64,000 nt of DNA from Proteocatella sphenisci DSM 23131 (GCF_000423525.1 NZ_AUID01000001.1:124001-188000), one strand, 5' to 3'; positions 46,234-55,985 are shown, numbered from the stretch's first letter. The notes: generated by a model not told the origin, from the letters alone. A program made the numbers and translations.

Positions 46234-48102
46234 TTAGCCCAATAACAGGCTTGCAATCTGGTAAAAAGCCATGGCTACAAACCAGGCTATCCCCAGTTGA
46301 TATAAAACCGAAAAAGCCGTCCATTTAAGTGAATTTGTTTCCCTTCTTATAACACCTATTACTGATACGCACGGTGTATAAAGAAGAACAAATATCATAA
46401 AAGCATAAGCTGAAATAGGGGTAAATGTTGAAGAAAGCGTCGCCGCAAATTCGCCAGCAGTCTCACCCACTCCATAAATTATTGCCATATTTGCAATTAC
46501 CACTTCTTTTGCAAGTACTCCTGTAAGAAGCGAAAGTGATGCCTGGTAGTTTCCAAAACCAAGTGGTGCAAATAAAGGGGCAATAAGCTTTCCAATTGAT
46601 GCTCCAATACTGTTATTTATTTCTGAAGGTCCAGCAAAGTTGTAGTTAAGGATAAACCAAAGGACTATCGAAGCTCCAAATATAAGCGTTCCCGCCCTTA
46701 TAATAAAACCCTTTACCCTGTCCCATATATGAAGAAACAGGTTTTTTAATGACGGAAATCTATATTGAGGAAGTTCCATAATAAAAGGAGTTTCTTCAGC
46801 TTTAAATAGAGTCTTCTTAAAAACAAGACCAACTGCAATTGCAACTAATATACCCAGTGCATACAAGGAAAAAACAATATATTTCTCATTGCCCGGAAAA
46901 AAAGCTGCTGCAAAAAGAGTATACACTGGCAATCTCGCCGAACATGAAACAAAGGGATTTATCAGTATAGAAGTAAGTCTGTCCTTTTCACTTTCGAGCG
47001 TCCTTGTACTCATTATCGCCGGAACATTGCATCCTATTCCAAGTACCAAAGGTATAAAAGCCTTTCCACTAAGACCTATGTTTCTCATTGCTCTGTCCAT
47101 TATAAAAGCAACTCTGGCCATGTATCCAGTATCTTCCATGAGAGATATCATAAGGAAAAGACAAGCGACATTGGGTATAAAAACAAGAACTCCACCAACG
47201 CCTGAAAGTATCCCATCAACAATAAGAGATATGAGCCACCCCTGCGCTCCAATGGAGAGTAAAAGCATTTTTACTGCAGGCGCAATAGTTTCTGTTATAA
47301 GTCCATCTATCAACTCATTAAGCGGATTCCCAACAAGATCAAAGGTAACAAAAAAAGTAAAAAACATAAATAGTGCAAATATTGGAATAGCCAGATACTT
47401 GTTAGTTAAAACTTGATCTATCTTGTCACTTACCGTATATTTTTCTTCTTCAGGTTTTTTTAATATAGCTCCTGATATGTTTTCTATAAATTCATAGGTT
47501 AAATCAGTCTTTTGTTCTTCTCTCAAATCTTCAGAGTCAGCAATTTTTTCAATTTCTGAAATTTTATCAAAAAAATCCTTAATCAAAGGAGTTTCTTCAT
47601 TACTAATATTTTGGGTCCTTATAGCTTCAACAAGCTCCTCTATTCCTTCATTTTTTGAAGCTACAATAGGAATCACTTTTAAGCCCAAAGTTTTTTCCAT
47701 TTCCTTTATGTTGATCTCGTGACCCATTCGTTTAGCAACGTCCACCATATTTAAAGCAATTACCATGGGCTTTTTTAGTCTCAACAGTTGAAGAGAAAGA
47801 AACAAGTTTCTTTCTAAATTTGATGCATCTACAATATTTACTACTACATCAGGATTTTCTTCAATTATATAATTTTTAGATACTATCTCTTCCATAGAGT
47901 AGGGTGAAAGAGAATATATACCCGGTAAATCAACAATTTTTATTTTATCTCCATTGGAAACAAAATAACCTTCTTTTTTTTCTACCGTAACCCCTGGCCA
48001 ATTGCCAACATACTGTCTGGACCCTGTAAGAGAGTTGAATAAAGTGGTTTTTCCGCAGTTTGGATTACCTGCCAAAGCTATTGTAAAGTTTCTTTGCGAC
48101 AT
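46234..48102 (-). CDS. feoB: ferrous iron transport protein B
   Basis: A 622-residue Fe(II) transporter. The N-terminal G domain has GNPNCGKTTLFN, DLPGIYSLSPYS and NMVDVAKR; the membrane part has two Gate domains with conserved cysteines (GIGCNVPAIMSTRTLE, PFVSCSARLPVYT). Part of the operon feoA - feoA - feoB - Cys-rich protein, with a hairpin just before this gene. GGAGAA precedes the ATG. Confidence 0.96.
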   Translation of the reverse strand: MSQRNFTIALAGNPNCGKTTLFNSLTGSRQYVGNWPGVTVEKKEGYFVSNGDKIKIVDLPGIYSLSPYSMEEIVSKNYIIEENPDVVVNIVDASNLERNLFLSLQLLRLKKPMVIALNMVDVAKRMGHEINIKEMEKTLGLKVIPIVASKNEGIEELVEAIRTQNISNEETPLIKDFFDKISEIEKIADSEDLREEQKTDLTYEFIENISGAILKKPEEEKYTVSDKIDQVLTNKYLAIPIFALFMFFTFFVTFDLVGNPLNELIDGLITETIAPAVKMLLLSIGAQGWLISLIVDGILSGVGGVLVFIPNVACLFLMISLMEDTGYMARVAFIMDRAMRNIGLSGKAFIPLVLGIGCNVPAIMSTRTLESEKDRLTSILINPFVSCSARLPVYTLFAAAFFPGNEKYIVFSLYALGILVAIAVGLVFKKTLFKAEETPFIMELPQYRFPSLKNLFLHIWDRVKGFIIRAGTLIFGASIVLWFILNYNFAGPSEINNSIGASIGKLIAPLFAPLGFGNYQASLSLLTGVLAKEVVIANMAIIYGVGETAGEFAATLSSTFTPISAYAFMIFVLLYTPCVSVIGVIRRETNSLKWTAFSVLYQLGIAWFVAMAFYQIASLLLG

Positions 48103-48134
48103 ATATTTTCTCCAATTAATTTATTTTATTGTCT

Positions 48135-48162
48135 AAAAAAGGCAGGGTGCTGTATCCTGCCA
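48135..48162 (-). terminator. terminator-like hairpin between feoA and feoB
   Basis: GGCAGG with CCTGCC (6 bp, with further partial pairing in the loop) and six T on the minus strand. It lies 8 bp after feoA and 33 bp before feoB, inside what should be one operon, so probably causes partial termination. Confidence 0.7.
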
Positions 48163-48169
48163 TTGAGAT

Positions 48170-48391
48170 TTATTTTATACGGATATTTGAAGCATCCGAC
48201 CTTCTTATAGCTATATGAGAATTCTTTACCTTTATATCAATAGGATCACCCATAGGAGCTACTCTTTCTATTTTTACCGTACTTCCCTTGGTGAGACCCA
48301 TATCTACAATCCTTCTTTTTAAAATTCCTGTTATATCTATAGATTCTACCACCGCTGTTTCGCCAATGTTTAAATCACTGAGATTTCTCAT
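48170..48391 (-). CDS. feoA: FeoA family protein
   Basis: A 73-residue SH3-fold protein that assists FeoB. It starts MRNLSDLNIGETAVVESI and holds the conserved RRIVDMGLTKGSTVKIERVAP-type core (shown in part). The ATG at 48391 is set by GGAGG 5 bases upstream. Second of two tandem feoA genes. Confidence 0.93.
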   Translation of the reverse strand: MRNLSDLNIGETAVVESIDITGILKRRIVDMGLTKGSTVKIERVAPMGDPIDIKVKNSHIAIRRSDASNIRIK

Positions 48392-48433
48392 AATATCCTC
48401 CATGATGATTCTTGTTTAAATTATAAAATTAAA

Positions 48434-48649
48434 TTAGGACACTATAACTCCGTGTGCTGTTGATAAATTAATTACAAGTTTGGAGTTTAAAACTTTTATC
48501 AACATAGAACCATTTTTAGATCCTTGTATTATTTTAATTCTGGTGCCTTTAATCAACCCAAGTTCATTAAGTCTTTTTCTAACTGCGAGATTTCCTCTGA
48601 AATCCACAACCGTTACTTCATTATTTGTTCTGGCCATACTTAAGGGCAT
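48434..48649 (-). CDS. feoA: FeoA family protein, first copy of the operon
   Basis: A 71-residue FeoA domain protein (KRLNELGLIKGTRIKII), clearly diverged from the next copy. The ATG at 48649 has GAGGTG 6 bases upstream. First gene of the feo operon. In clostridia one of the two copies may serve a different partner; sequence alone does not show which. Confidence 0.9.
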   Translation of the reverse strand: MPLSMARTNNEVTVVDFRGNLAVRKRLNELGLIKGTRIKIIQGSKNGSMLIKVLNSKLVINLSTAHGVIVS

Positions 48650-48837
48650 ATACAACACCTCTCTCTAATGATCCTTTATAAAAGATTATTCTAATTGATA
48701 ATCTATATCAATTATATTATAGATGACCCATAAAGTCAAGAATCAATGTAAAAATAGCATGAATTATATTTTTACACTTGTATATAATTAAAATATGGCC
48801 TAAAATGTATTTATAATTTAAAAACGAGAGGTGCAAA

Positions 48838-49923
48838 ATGAGTAAAAAACACGGTGCAAATTTGTTTGAGCTGTCAAAACAATATAATTTTGATATAAAT
48901 AATATACTAGACTTCAGTTCTAATATAAATCCCTTCGGTGCAAGCTCCAAAGCACTGAAATATATTTCGGAAAATATCGATATAGTTTCCATATATCCCG
49001 ACCCAGATTACATCAAACTTAAAAAATCAATTTCTTATTACTGTGAATGCGTAGATGAAAATATCATATTAAGTAATGGTGCCACATCACTTATATCAAA
49101 TTATATACAATTCGTTTCCCCCGAAAATTCATTGCTTATACAGCCCGCCTACTCTGAGTACGAGAGTGAACTTTTAAACCACGGTTCTAAAATACACAGA
49201 TTCTTCCTTAATAAGGAAGAAGACTTTATTATTGATACTGACAAATTAATTGACTATGTTAACAAAGAAAATATAGAGCTCGTTATAATATGTAATCCAA
49301 ATAACCCTACGGGGACAATAGTTTCAAGAACTGATATGATAAAAATGATAACAAATACTAAAGCGCAATTTCTTATTGATGAAACTTATATAGAGTTTTC
49401 AGAAAAAGATGTTTTTTCATCTGCCCCTTTAACTACAGATTATGATAATCTTTTTGTAATACGAGGTACAAGTAAGTTTTTTGGAACACCCGGGATAAGA
49501 CTGGGATATGCTCTCACTTCAAACAAGGATGCGAGAACATTCATAAACTCCAAATTTAACCTCTGGGATATAAACATAATAGCCTCGACTATGGGAGAAA
49601 TAATGTTTACGGATTCTGAATATATAAATGAAACTTTTAATAAACTATCAAATGAGATGAGCTTTCTTAAATCAGAACTTTCAAAATTCAATGATCTGAA
49701 AACTTATCCGACCAAGGGCAATTTTATATTATGCGAAATCCTTAATCCTGATATTAACACAGAATTTATATATAATGAACTCATAAAAAAAGGAATCGCA
49801 ATAAGAAACTGCAGCAGTTTTAATGGACTTGGTGAAAGTTTCTTCAGAATATGTGCATTAAAACATAATGACAACGAACTATTAATATCAGAACTTGCAA
49901 AAATCCTTAATAAAAATGAATAA
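48838..49923 (+). CDS. CobD-like threonine-phosphate decarboxylase / class I-II aminotransferase
   Basis: A 361-residue fold type I PLP enzyme. NILDFSSNINPFGASS near the start is the hallmark of CobD (L-threonine-O-3-phosphate decarboxylase, which supplies aminopropanol phosphate for cobalamin); the PLP lysine is in RGTSKFFGTPGIRLGY, and ICNPNNPTG is present. Histidinol-phosphate aminotransferase (HisC) is the alternative, but the N-terminal motif favours CobD. GAGAGGTG precedes the ATG. A perfect palindrome covers its stop codon. Confidence 0.82.
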   Translation: MSKKHGANLFELSKQYNFDINNILDFSSNINPFGASSKALKYISENIDIVSIYPDPDYIKLKKSISYYCECVDENIILSNGATSLISNYIQFVSPENSLLIQPAYSEYESELLNHGSKIHRFFLNKEEDFIIDTDKLIDYVNKENIELVIICNPNNPTGTIVSRTDMIKMITNTKAQFLIDETYIEFSEKDVFSSAPLTTDYDNLFVIRGTSKFFGTPGIRLGYALTSNKDARTFINSKFNLWDINIIASTMGEIMFTDSEYINETFNKLSNEMSFLKSELSKFNDLKTYPTKGNFILCEILNPDINTEFIYNELIKKGIAIRNCSSFNGLGESFFRICALKHNDNELLISELAKILNKNE

Positions 49924-49950
49924 TGCATATGCATTATTCATTTTTATTAA
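49907..49950. terminator. 44-bp perfect palindrome, bidirectional terminator
   Basis: A perfect inverted repeat with 22-base arms and no spacer (centre GCAT|ATGC), spanning the last codons and stop of the CobD-like gene and ending right at the stop codon of the convergent DUF1232 gene. T-runs on both strands fit a terminator for both. Confidence 0.85.
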
Positions 49951-50352
49951 TTAGTTTATCTTGTTATGTGGCCCGCTGTCGCGAGGAGGAGTTTTATTCT
50001 CAAATTTTACAATCTTACTTTTTTTATTGTTACCCGCCAATGTTTCTTCAGCCTTGATTTTTTTTATTTCATTGCCAATAATGGTACCTATAAAGACAAA
50101 CATGGCAGCACCAACTATAATATCTTCTATCAAGCCAAAACCAGGCGATGTATTAGGAATAATGCCCATTGGCAAAATGACATATATTAAAGTCAGCAAC
50201 AAAAGCGACAATATAAACAGCTTCTTGAAAAAAGAAACATTTTTTGATTTTAAAACTACAGATAAATCCTTTATATACCTGAAATCACCAAAAATATTCA
50301 AATAATCCAGGATTTTAAAATTATCAAATTTCATATTATTTTTTTTTTTCAT
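49951..50352 (-). CDS. DUF1232/YkvA-family membrane protein
   Basis: A 133-residue protein with two membrane helices. The DUF1232 core is recognisable in the LIYVILPMGIIPNTSPGFGL segment, followed by IEDIIVGAAMFVF. Role unknown. The ATG at 50352 has AGGTG 7 bases upstream; a TTG-type start slightly earlier is not supported. Confidence 0.75.
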   Translation of the reverse strand: MKKKNNMKFDNFKILDYLNIFGDFRYIKDLSVVLKSKNVSFFKKLFILSLLLLTLIYVILPMGIIPNTSPGFGLIEDIIVGAAMFVFIGTIIGNEIKKIKAEETLAGNNKKSKIVKFENKTPPRDSGPHNKIN

Positions 50353-50402
50353 ACTAAACACCTGCTTTTTATAATATTTAAAAAGTCATTTAAGGAGCCC
50401 TT

Positions 50403-51020
50403 ATGAACTACGAACAAATTAAAGAATACTTCGAAAACTATCAGAGATATATTTTATCTTCTAACGATTACACAATATCTTCAATCCTTATCCCACTTGT
50501 CGATATAGATGATGAACTTCATATAGTATTTCAGATAAGATCATCATCTCTAAAAACTCAGCCAAATGAGGTCTCCTTTCCCGGAGGAAAGATGGAACCT
50601 GGTGAATCTCCTTTAGAGACTGTAATCAGGGAAACTTATGAAGAATTTGGCTTGGAAAAAGATAAAATAGACATTACCACAGAACTCGATTTATTTGTAA
50701 GTCCATTTGGAATAATAATTCATAGCTTCTTGGGTAAAATATCCAGTATCGATGATATAAAGATAAATACCGATGAAGTAGAATCTATATTCACTGTACC
50801 ATTGTCCTTCTTAAGTAATTATACCCCAGAAGAGCATGTCAACTCACTAATTCCAAATTTTGATGATAACTTTCCTTTTGACCTCATCCCAAACGGGAAA
50901 AAATATAAATTCAGGAATGCAAACTACAAGACATACTTCTATAGATATAAAAACAAGATAATATGGGGCATGACAGCAATGATTCTCGAAAACTTTATAG
51001 GTAAACTAAGACGATTGTAA
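50403..51020 (+). CDS. NUDIX hydrolase, CoA pyrophosphatase-like
   Basis: A 205-residue NUDIX enzyme. The box GGKMEPGESPLETVIRETYE continuing EFGLE is complete. The preceding FQIRSSSLKTQPNEVSFP resembles the CoA-diphosphatase (NudL/YeaB) signature, so hydrolysis of CoA or its derivatives is likely. AAGGAG precedes the ATG. Confidence 0.88.
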   Translation: MNYEQIKEYFENYQRYILSSNDYTISSILIPLVDIDDELHIVFQIRSSSLKTQPNEVSFPGGKMEPGESPLETVIRETYEEFGLEKDKIDITTELDLFVSPFGIIIHSFLGKISSIDDIKINTDEVESIFTVPLSFLSNYTPEEHVNSLIPNFDDNFPFDLIPNGKKYKFRNANYKTYFYRYKNKIIWGMTAMILENFIGKLRRL

Positions 51021-51085
51021 TTATCTCAAATTTAGAGTATAATAATATGTCGACATTTGATAAAAATTGAAAGGAATTAATATAA

Positions 51086-52183
51086 ATGAAATTAGGAATA
51101 GTAGGATTACCAAACGTAGGAAAAAGTACACTTTTTAACGCAATTACACAAGCTGGAGCAGAATCAGCAAATTATCCGTTTTGTACAATCGAACCAAATG
51201 TAGGAGTAGTATCAGTACCAGACGAAAGACTTGCGCAACTTGCAAAGATTTACGATTCAAAAAAAATAGTCCCAACCTATATAGAATTTTATGATATAGC
51301 CGGACTCGTTAGAGGTGCCAGCAAAGGAGAAGGACTAGGCAATAAATTTTTGTCCCACATAAGAGAAGTAGAATCCATAGTTCACGTTGTTAGATGCTTC
51401 GAAGACGAAAATATTACCCACGTAGATGGTGATGTTGATCCTCTTAGAGACATAGAGACCATAAACCTGGAACTCATATTCTCAGATATAGACCTGGTAG
51501 GAAGAAGACTTCAAAAATCGTCAAAGCTTGTTAAGTCTGACAAGTCACTTGCATTCGAAGTAGAAGTTCTTCAAAAAGTACTTGAGGTACTTGAAGATGG
51601 TAGATCGGTAAGAACCGCAGACTTTACAAAAGATGAAGCAGAATTTGTAAAAGGCCTTAATCTGCTTAGCTACAAGCCCATAATATATGTAGCAAACGTA
51701 GCTGAAGGTGACGTTGCTGATAACGGAGACGGAAATAAATTTGTGCAAATAGTAAGAGATTTCGCAAAGACCGAAAGTTCAAGCGTTATAGTTGTATGCG
51801 CTCAGATAGAAGCAGAAATATCATTGCTTGAAGATGATGAAAAACTAATGTTCCTTGAAGAACTTGGACTTAGCGAATCAGGACTTGATAAACTTGTAAA
51901 AGAAAGTTATTCACTGCTTGGCCTTCTGTCATTCCTTACAGCAGGACCTCAGGAAACAAGAGCCTGGACAATAGTAAAAGGAACAAAAGCCCCTCAGGCA
52001 GCCGGAAAAATTCACTCCGATATAGAAAGAGGATTCATAAGAGCAGAAACTATATCATTTGACGAAATAATGGTGCACGGCGGAAACCTTGCAAGCGCAA
52101 GAGAAAAAGGCCTTGTGAGACTCGAAGGCAAGGATTATGTAATGAAAGACGGCGATGTCGTGCTGTTCAGATTTAATGTTTAG
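51086..52183 (+). CDS. ychF: redox-regulated ATPase YchF (OLA1 family)
   Basis: A 365-residue P-loop protein of the Obg-related group that prefers ATP. GLPNVGKSTLFNAI, the switch region DIAGLVRGASKGEGLGNKFL and the altered base motif NVAE (in place of NKxD) are typical, and the C-terminal TGS domain ends the protein. AAAGGAA precedes the ATG. Single-gene unit. Confidence 0.96.
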   Translation: MKLGIVGLPNVGKSTLFNAITQAGAESANYPFCTIEPNVGVVSVPDERLAQLAKIYDSKKIVPTYIEFYDIAGLVRGASKGEGLGNKFLSHIREVESIVHVVRCFEDENITHVDGDVDPLRDIETINLELIFSDIDLVGRRLQKSSKLVKSDKSLAFEVEVLQKVLEVLEDGRSVRTADFTKDEAEFVKGLNLLSYKPIIYVANVAEGDVADNGDGNKFVQIVRDFAKTESSSVIVVCAQIEAEISLLEDDEKLMFLEELGLSESGLDKLVKESYSLLGLLSFLTAGPQETRAWTIVKGTKAPQAAGKIHSDIERGFIRAETISFDEIMVHGGNLASAREKGLVRLEGKDYVMKDGDVVLFRFNV

Positions 52184-52215
52184 GATTTAGTGTAAATATT
52201 AAAATACAAAATTAT

Positions 52216-52262
52216 AGCACACAGGAAGTCGGATAACAATTCACCTTCTGTGTGCTTTTTTT
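52216..52262 (+). terminator. intrinsic terminator of ychF
   Basis: AGCACACAG-AAG with CTTCTGTGTGCT (one bulged G), then seven T. It also marks the boundary between the housekeeping region and the accessory genes. Confidence 0.88.
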
Positions 52263-52266
52263 GCCT

Positions 52267-52488
52267 TTAGATATCTATTGAGTTCAGTAAAGCTTTTAGT
52301 ACCTTGGCTTCTTCGATTGACAAGGTTACTCCCTTGCCCATTTTTTCATGATCCGGAGCCCATTCTCTGATGTCATATTTAGGCTCTCTGTCGTTCCAGC
52401 TAATCAAATTAAACTCTTTAGTCCATCCTTTTGAGCTTTCTGATAATATTCCTATTTCTTCAGTTATTTCATATTTTATATCCGCCAT
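52267..52488 (-). CDS. YdbC/PC4-family nucleic acid-binding protein
   Basis: A 73-residue protein that matches the YdbC group of PC4-like ssDNA-binding proteins (GWTKEFNLISWNDREPKYDI and the late GVTLSIEEAKVLKALL). The ATG at 52488 is set by AGGAG 5-6 bases upstream. It lies 23 bp after the methyltransferase gene on the same strand, so it may be the third gene of that transcript; whether it works with the restriction-modification genes is unknown. Confidence 0.82.
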   Translation of the reverse strand: MADIKYEITEEIGILSESSKGWTKEFNLISWNDREPKYDIREWAPDHEKMGKGVTLSIEEAKVLKALLNSIDI

Positions 52489-52511
52489 ATACTCTCCTAT
52501 AAAAATAAATT

Positions 52512-55500
52512 TTAACATTTAACAGTTTCTTCAATCACTTTAACCTCCGAATCATTTATATCATAAATCTTATAGACTAATTCATCTATTCTTTTATCGA
52601 TTTCAGAGATTTCATCATCTGAAGATACTTCTAAAGCCTTGATATACTCGTCAACCAATTTTACCATCTCAATATGATCAATCTCGTCAGCATACTTTAT
52701 TGGCAAACGCCTTACATCATTAACTAATATTTTTGGAAACAATCCCTTATTTGCTTTTGGTGAGCTTGACATATGATAATAAGTCATCAATTTTGAATTC
52801 AAGATCCCTAATATATATTTAATGTTACACTTTATATTAATACAATTAATAATTGATGGTGTATTATAAAATTCTTCTGATGTGAACGCCGCTAATATTC
52901 TAGGATTTGTTATTTCTCTTATAAGTATTCTTTCTGAGTTGAAATATTCTTTTTTCCTAGGCGCTGCTAACCAATCGCCATAACTTATCCATATTTTTCC
53001 ATTCCATTTAATAGAAAATCTATTCACGTCCTTTCCAGCTAACTCTGGCCTGTATGTTTCATCTTTTTTAAAATCAGAATGCCATACTCTATTCTTTATT
53101 GTTTCTATTGAGTGACCCCTGTACTTATCATAAGGAATCAACCCTTGAGAAATATCAGAAATATCGCTAAATGGTATAGAATTATTAGTTATTTTTTTAC
53201 ATATGATTATTTGATCATTACTCTTATCAATAATATTGAGCCAGTTATCAATAAAATTTGATAAATCATTTTTTGTTGTACATTTGCTTTTTAAAAATTT
53301 GATTTGATTTAATTTGATAGTCATTTTGTTGAATTTTGCAAAAAATTCCTTATCATTATTCTTTAAAAGTATAATACAAGTTCTAACTTTTGCAGAATCA
53401 AATACATCAATATTAGACAAATCGTCAATTACTAATATTTCCCAATTTTGTATAAGCTGTTCCCTATATTTTTTGGCATTAATATTAGCCATAAACATAT
53501 TCGGTATTATATAATTCACTAATCCATCAAACTTTAACAACTCTTTGGATTTATCTATAAAGAAATTTGAAGACTCATAATCAGGTACAAATCTATATAA
53601 TTTTGATAATATATTTTTTTCATTCTTTGAAAATTTTGCACCATAAGGAGGATTACCAATTACTACATCAAACCCGCCTTTTTCCTTAAACACTCTTGCA
53701 AACTCAAGCTGCCATAGAAAGAATGGCGGAGACGGCTGATTTTTTACTTCGTTATATTTTTCAACTATTGCAGGATTTATTCCCTCTCCCAGGTTCAGTA
53801 ATACAATATTATCAATTATTGATCTGATAGACCGTTTTATCTGTTCTTTTTCAGAATGATTTTTTTCATAAAACAGTCTGTCCTGTGCTTCAAATAGCCT
53901 TGAAAGTAACGAATCGTACTGATTCTGACCCACTGAAATCTGATAAACTCTATTTCCAAACAAATCACTTTCGTTTATAAGCTTTGCTCCATCAAGCTCG
54001 TCAATGAGGCTGTTTCCACATCTTATATTGCAATCAAGGTTTGGCAGCGGTCGCGGATTTCTGGTTACTGCGTGCATACCATCATCAACTGCATTTTCAT
54101 CCGTTTCCTGATCTACAACAAGTGAAAGCCAGAGTCTGAGTTTTGTTATATCTACTGCTGAAGGATCTATGTCTACTGCAAATATTGAGTTTTTTATAGT
54201 GTGATACTTCAGATTCAAAGGATGTCGGTCTATTTCGTATAGCATTCTGGATTTGAACTTATCATTGATAATCATTACCATATATTCTGTTATGTTTTTT
54301 CTAGCCCTTACTATCTCAGACAGCATTCCCAAAGGAAATGCACCTGAGCCCACAGCAGGGTCAGCTACTCTGATATTTGCAAGTGCATCATCCACATCTT
54401 TCAATCTGTTTATATTGCTTTTTGTGTCAAGAATCTCCGTTGAAATAAACAGTTCTGAATCTCCGTTTCTGCTGCTTATATTCGTATCCTGATCTTTCAT
54501 GAACTCACCGTAGACAATAAAATCTTTTATGGCATCATAGGAGATTCCCGTTTCATTTGAAATGTGATTTGCAAGGCTCTCCTGACACATATAGTGAACT
54601 ATCTCTCTTGGAGTATAAAATGCTCCCTTCGATTTTCTGTCTTTTACATCCAGAAGGTTTTCAAATATCTTTCCTAGCATCTCGGGATCTACTGCAACTT
54701 CTTTTTCAAGCGGTTCGTCTTCGTTCATTGTAAAGTTATATCTGTCGAAAATGTCCAGTATTCCGTCCGCATCTTCTTTTCCTTTTAAATCAATGTTTGA
54801 GAACATTTCGTTTGGAATATCAAAATCATTGTGGTTCCAGTCATAATTGTCAAGAGGTTCAAAAAGGCCGCCGTTCAAAAATGGTACTTTGCATTTCAGC
54901 TTATTGTAATATCCTATATCTCCTCGCTGCTCGTTTAATGCTTCATAAAAAAGCGGCTCCAGATAATCGTCAAAAAAATTAAGATTCTTTTTCTGGCAGT
55001 TGTCATACATCTTTCTTAAAAAATCTCTTGGACCAGTACCCCAGGACTGACCTTTCAGTGCTGCCGCAAGTATTTCCTGTTTGCTTACTTCATATTCTTC
55101 AATCGTCTTTCCGCTTATTCTTGTATACTGATCTTCACCCGTCTGTCCATATACTGCAGGAATAATCTCTTTTGTGATTTTTCCTTTAAAATACAGTGCG
55201 TCATTATACTGCTTTTGTGTCAGTGTTTCAGGAAAAGCATTTACTCCCAGCCAGCCTTTTTTCTGAATAAAATAAAGGAATGCAAGCTGACCCATGAGTT
55301 TTTTTGAAAATTGTTCACTCGTGAAGTCCAGACGCTCTGCTTCGTGCATAAAATCTTCATTTGACTCCAGATGCTCTTTGAGTCCGATGTATTTTTTTCT
55401 ATAGTTCTCAAAAAATTCCTTAGTAACTTTTTCAACGCTGAATGCCTCTTCAATCTGATCCAAAGTAGGATTACCCTGATCATCCATAAATATTGGATAC

Positions 55501-55985
55501 AGTCTCTCTTCAGCAGTATGACACGGCTCCAGTTCTCCCACTAAATATGAATATCTTTTTGCAGGTGTGAGTTTCTCGGTGATTTTTCCTTTTGCAAATT
55601 CGTAATCCAGCCTAATAAATGACAGTCTCCACTTGCCTTCTCCTTTTGTGTAAAATGCCGCTATTGCTCCATCAACTCCAGCCGCATCCATGAGCTTTTT
55701 TACAAAGTTTCTCTGCATGCTGCGTGCATTTTCTACAGTTTTATGGCTTTTGAGTTCTACTGCAAACACTGCAATCTTCGCTCTGTCTTCACCAGAAAAA
55801 TTTGCAATATGATGATATCCCTCTATGTGATAACTGAATTCAGACCATTTTCTCGAATCATTCACAAATTTGTCAGGACGAACGATCTCTAAATTATTAA
55901 AGAATTCAGTTGTAAATTTTGTAAATTGTGATATCTCAAAGGATTTTTCAAGCGTATCTTTGAAAAATTGTTTTCTTGCGTCCAT
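52512..55985 (-). CDS. Eco57I-type N6-adenine DNA methyltransferase/specificity protein
   Basis: A 1157-residue class I DNA methyltransferase. Motif I is DPAVGSGAFPLGML near residue 540, the FAVDIDPSAVDITKLRLW motif follows, and the catalytic NPPY (VVIGNPPYGAKF) is near residue 776. The ~350 residues after it look like a target recognition domain, ending in a helical region. The first ~170 residues hold an IAVFAVELKSHK strand that recalls a nuclease-like or NTD fold, unproven. It lies 6 bp after the PLD-helicase gene, forming a two-gene restriction-modification unit. The recognition part is more AT-rich than the rest, which fits exchange of that domain. Confidence 0.9.
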   Translation of the reverse strand: MDARKQFFKDTLEKSFEISQFTKFTTEFFNNLEIVRPDKFVNDSRKWSEFSYHIEGYHHIANFSGEDRAKIAVFAVELKSHKTVENARSMQRNFVKKLMDAAGVDGAIAAFYTKGEGKWRLSFIRLDYEFAKGKITEKLTPAKRYSYLVGELEPCHTAEERLYPIFMDDQGNPTLDQIEEAFSVEKVTKEFFENYRKKYIGLKEHLESNEDFMHEAERLDFTSEQFSKKLMGQLAFLYFIQKKGWLGVNAFPETLTQKQYNDALYFKGKITKEIIPAVYGQTGEDQYTRISGKTIEEYEVSKQEILAAALKGQSWGTGPRDFLRKMYDNCQKKNLNFFDDYLEPLFYEALNEQRGDIGYYNKLKCKVPFLNGGLFEPLDNYDWNHNDFDIPNEMFSNIDLKGKEDADGILDIFDRYNFTMNEDEPLEKEVAVDPEMLGKIFENLLDVKDRKSKGAFYTPREIVHYMCQESLANHISNETGISYDAIKDFIVYGEFMKDQDTNISSRNGDSELFISTEILDTKSNINRLKDVDDALANIRVADPAVGSGAFPLGMLSEIVRARKNITEYMVMIINDKFKSRMLYEIDRHPLNLKYHTIKNSIFAVDIDPSAVDITKLRLWLSLVVDQETDENAVDDGMHAVTRNPRPLPNLDCNIRCGNSLIDELDGAKLINESDLFGNRVYQISVGQNQYDSLLSRLFEAQDRLFYEKNHSEKEQIKRSIRSIIDNIVLLNLGEGINPAIVEKYNEVKNQPSPPFFLWQLEFARVFKEKGGFDVVIGNPPYGAKFSKNEKNILSKLYRFVPDYESSNFFIDKSKELLKFDGLVNYIIPNMFMANINAKKYREQLIQNWEILVIDDLSNIDVFDSAKVRTCIILLKNNDKEFFAKFNKMTIKLNQIKFLKSKCTTKNDLSNFIDNWLNIIDKSNDQIIICKKITNNSIPFSDISDISQGLIPYDKYRGHSIETIKNRVWHSDFKKDETYRPELAGKDVNRFSIKWNGKIWISYGDWLAAPRKKEYFNSERILIREITNPRILAAFTSEEFYNTPSIINCINIKCNIKYILGILNSKLMTYYHMSSSPKANKGLFPKILVNDVRRLPIKYADEIDHIEMVKLVDEYIKALEVSSDDEISEIDKRIDELVYKIYDINDSEVKVIEETVKC

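Noticed and set aside
48717-48992. 91-residue minus-strand open frame
   Set aside because: It overlaps the start of the CobD-like gene in antisense and has no ribosome binding site.
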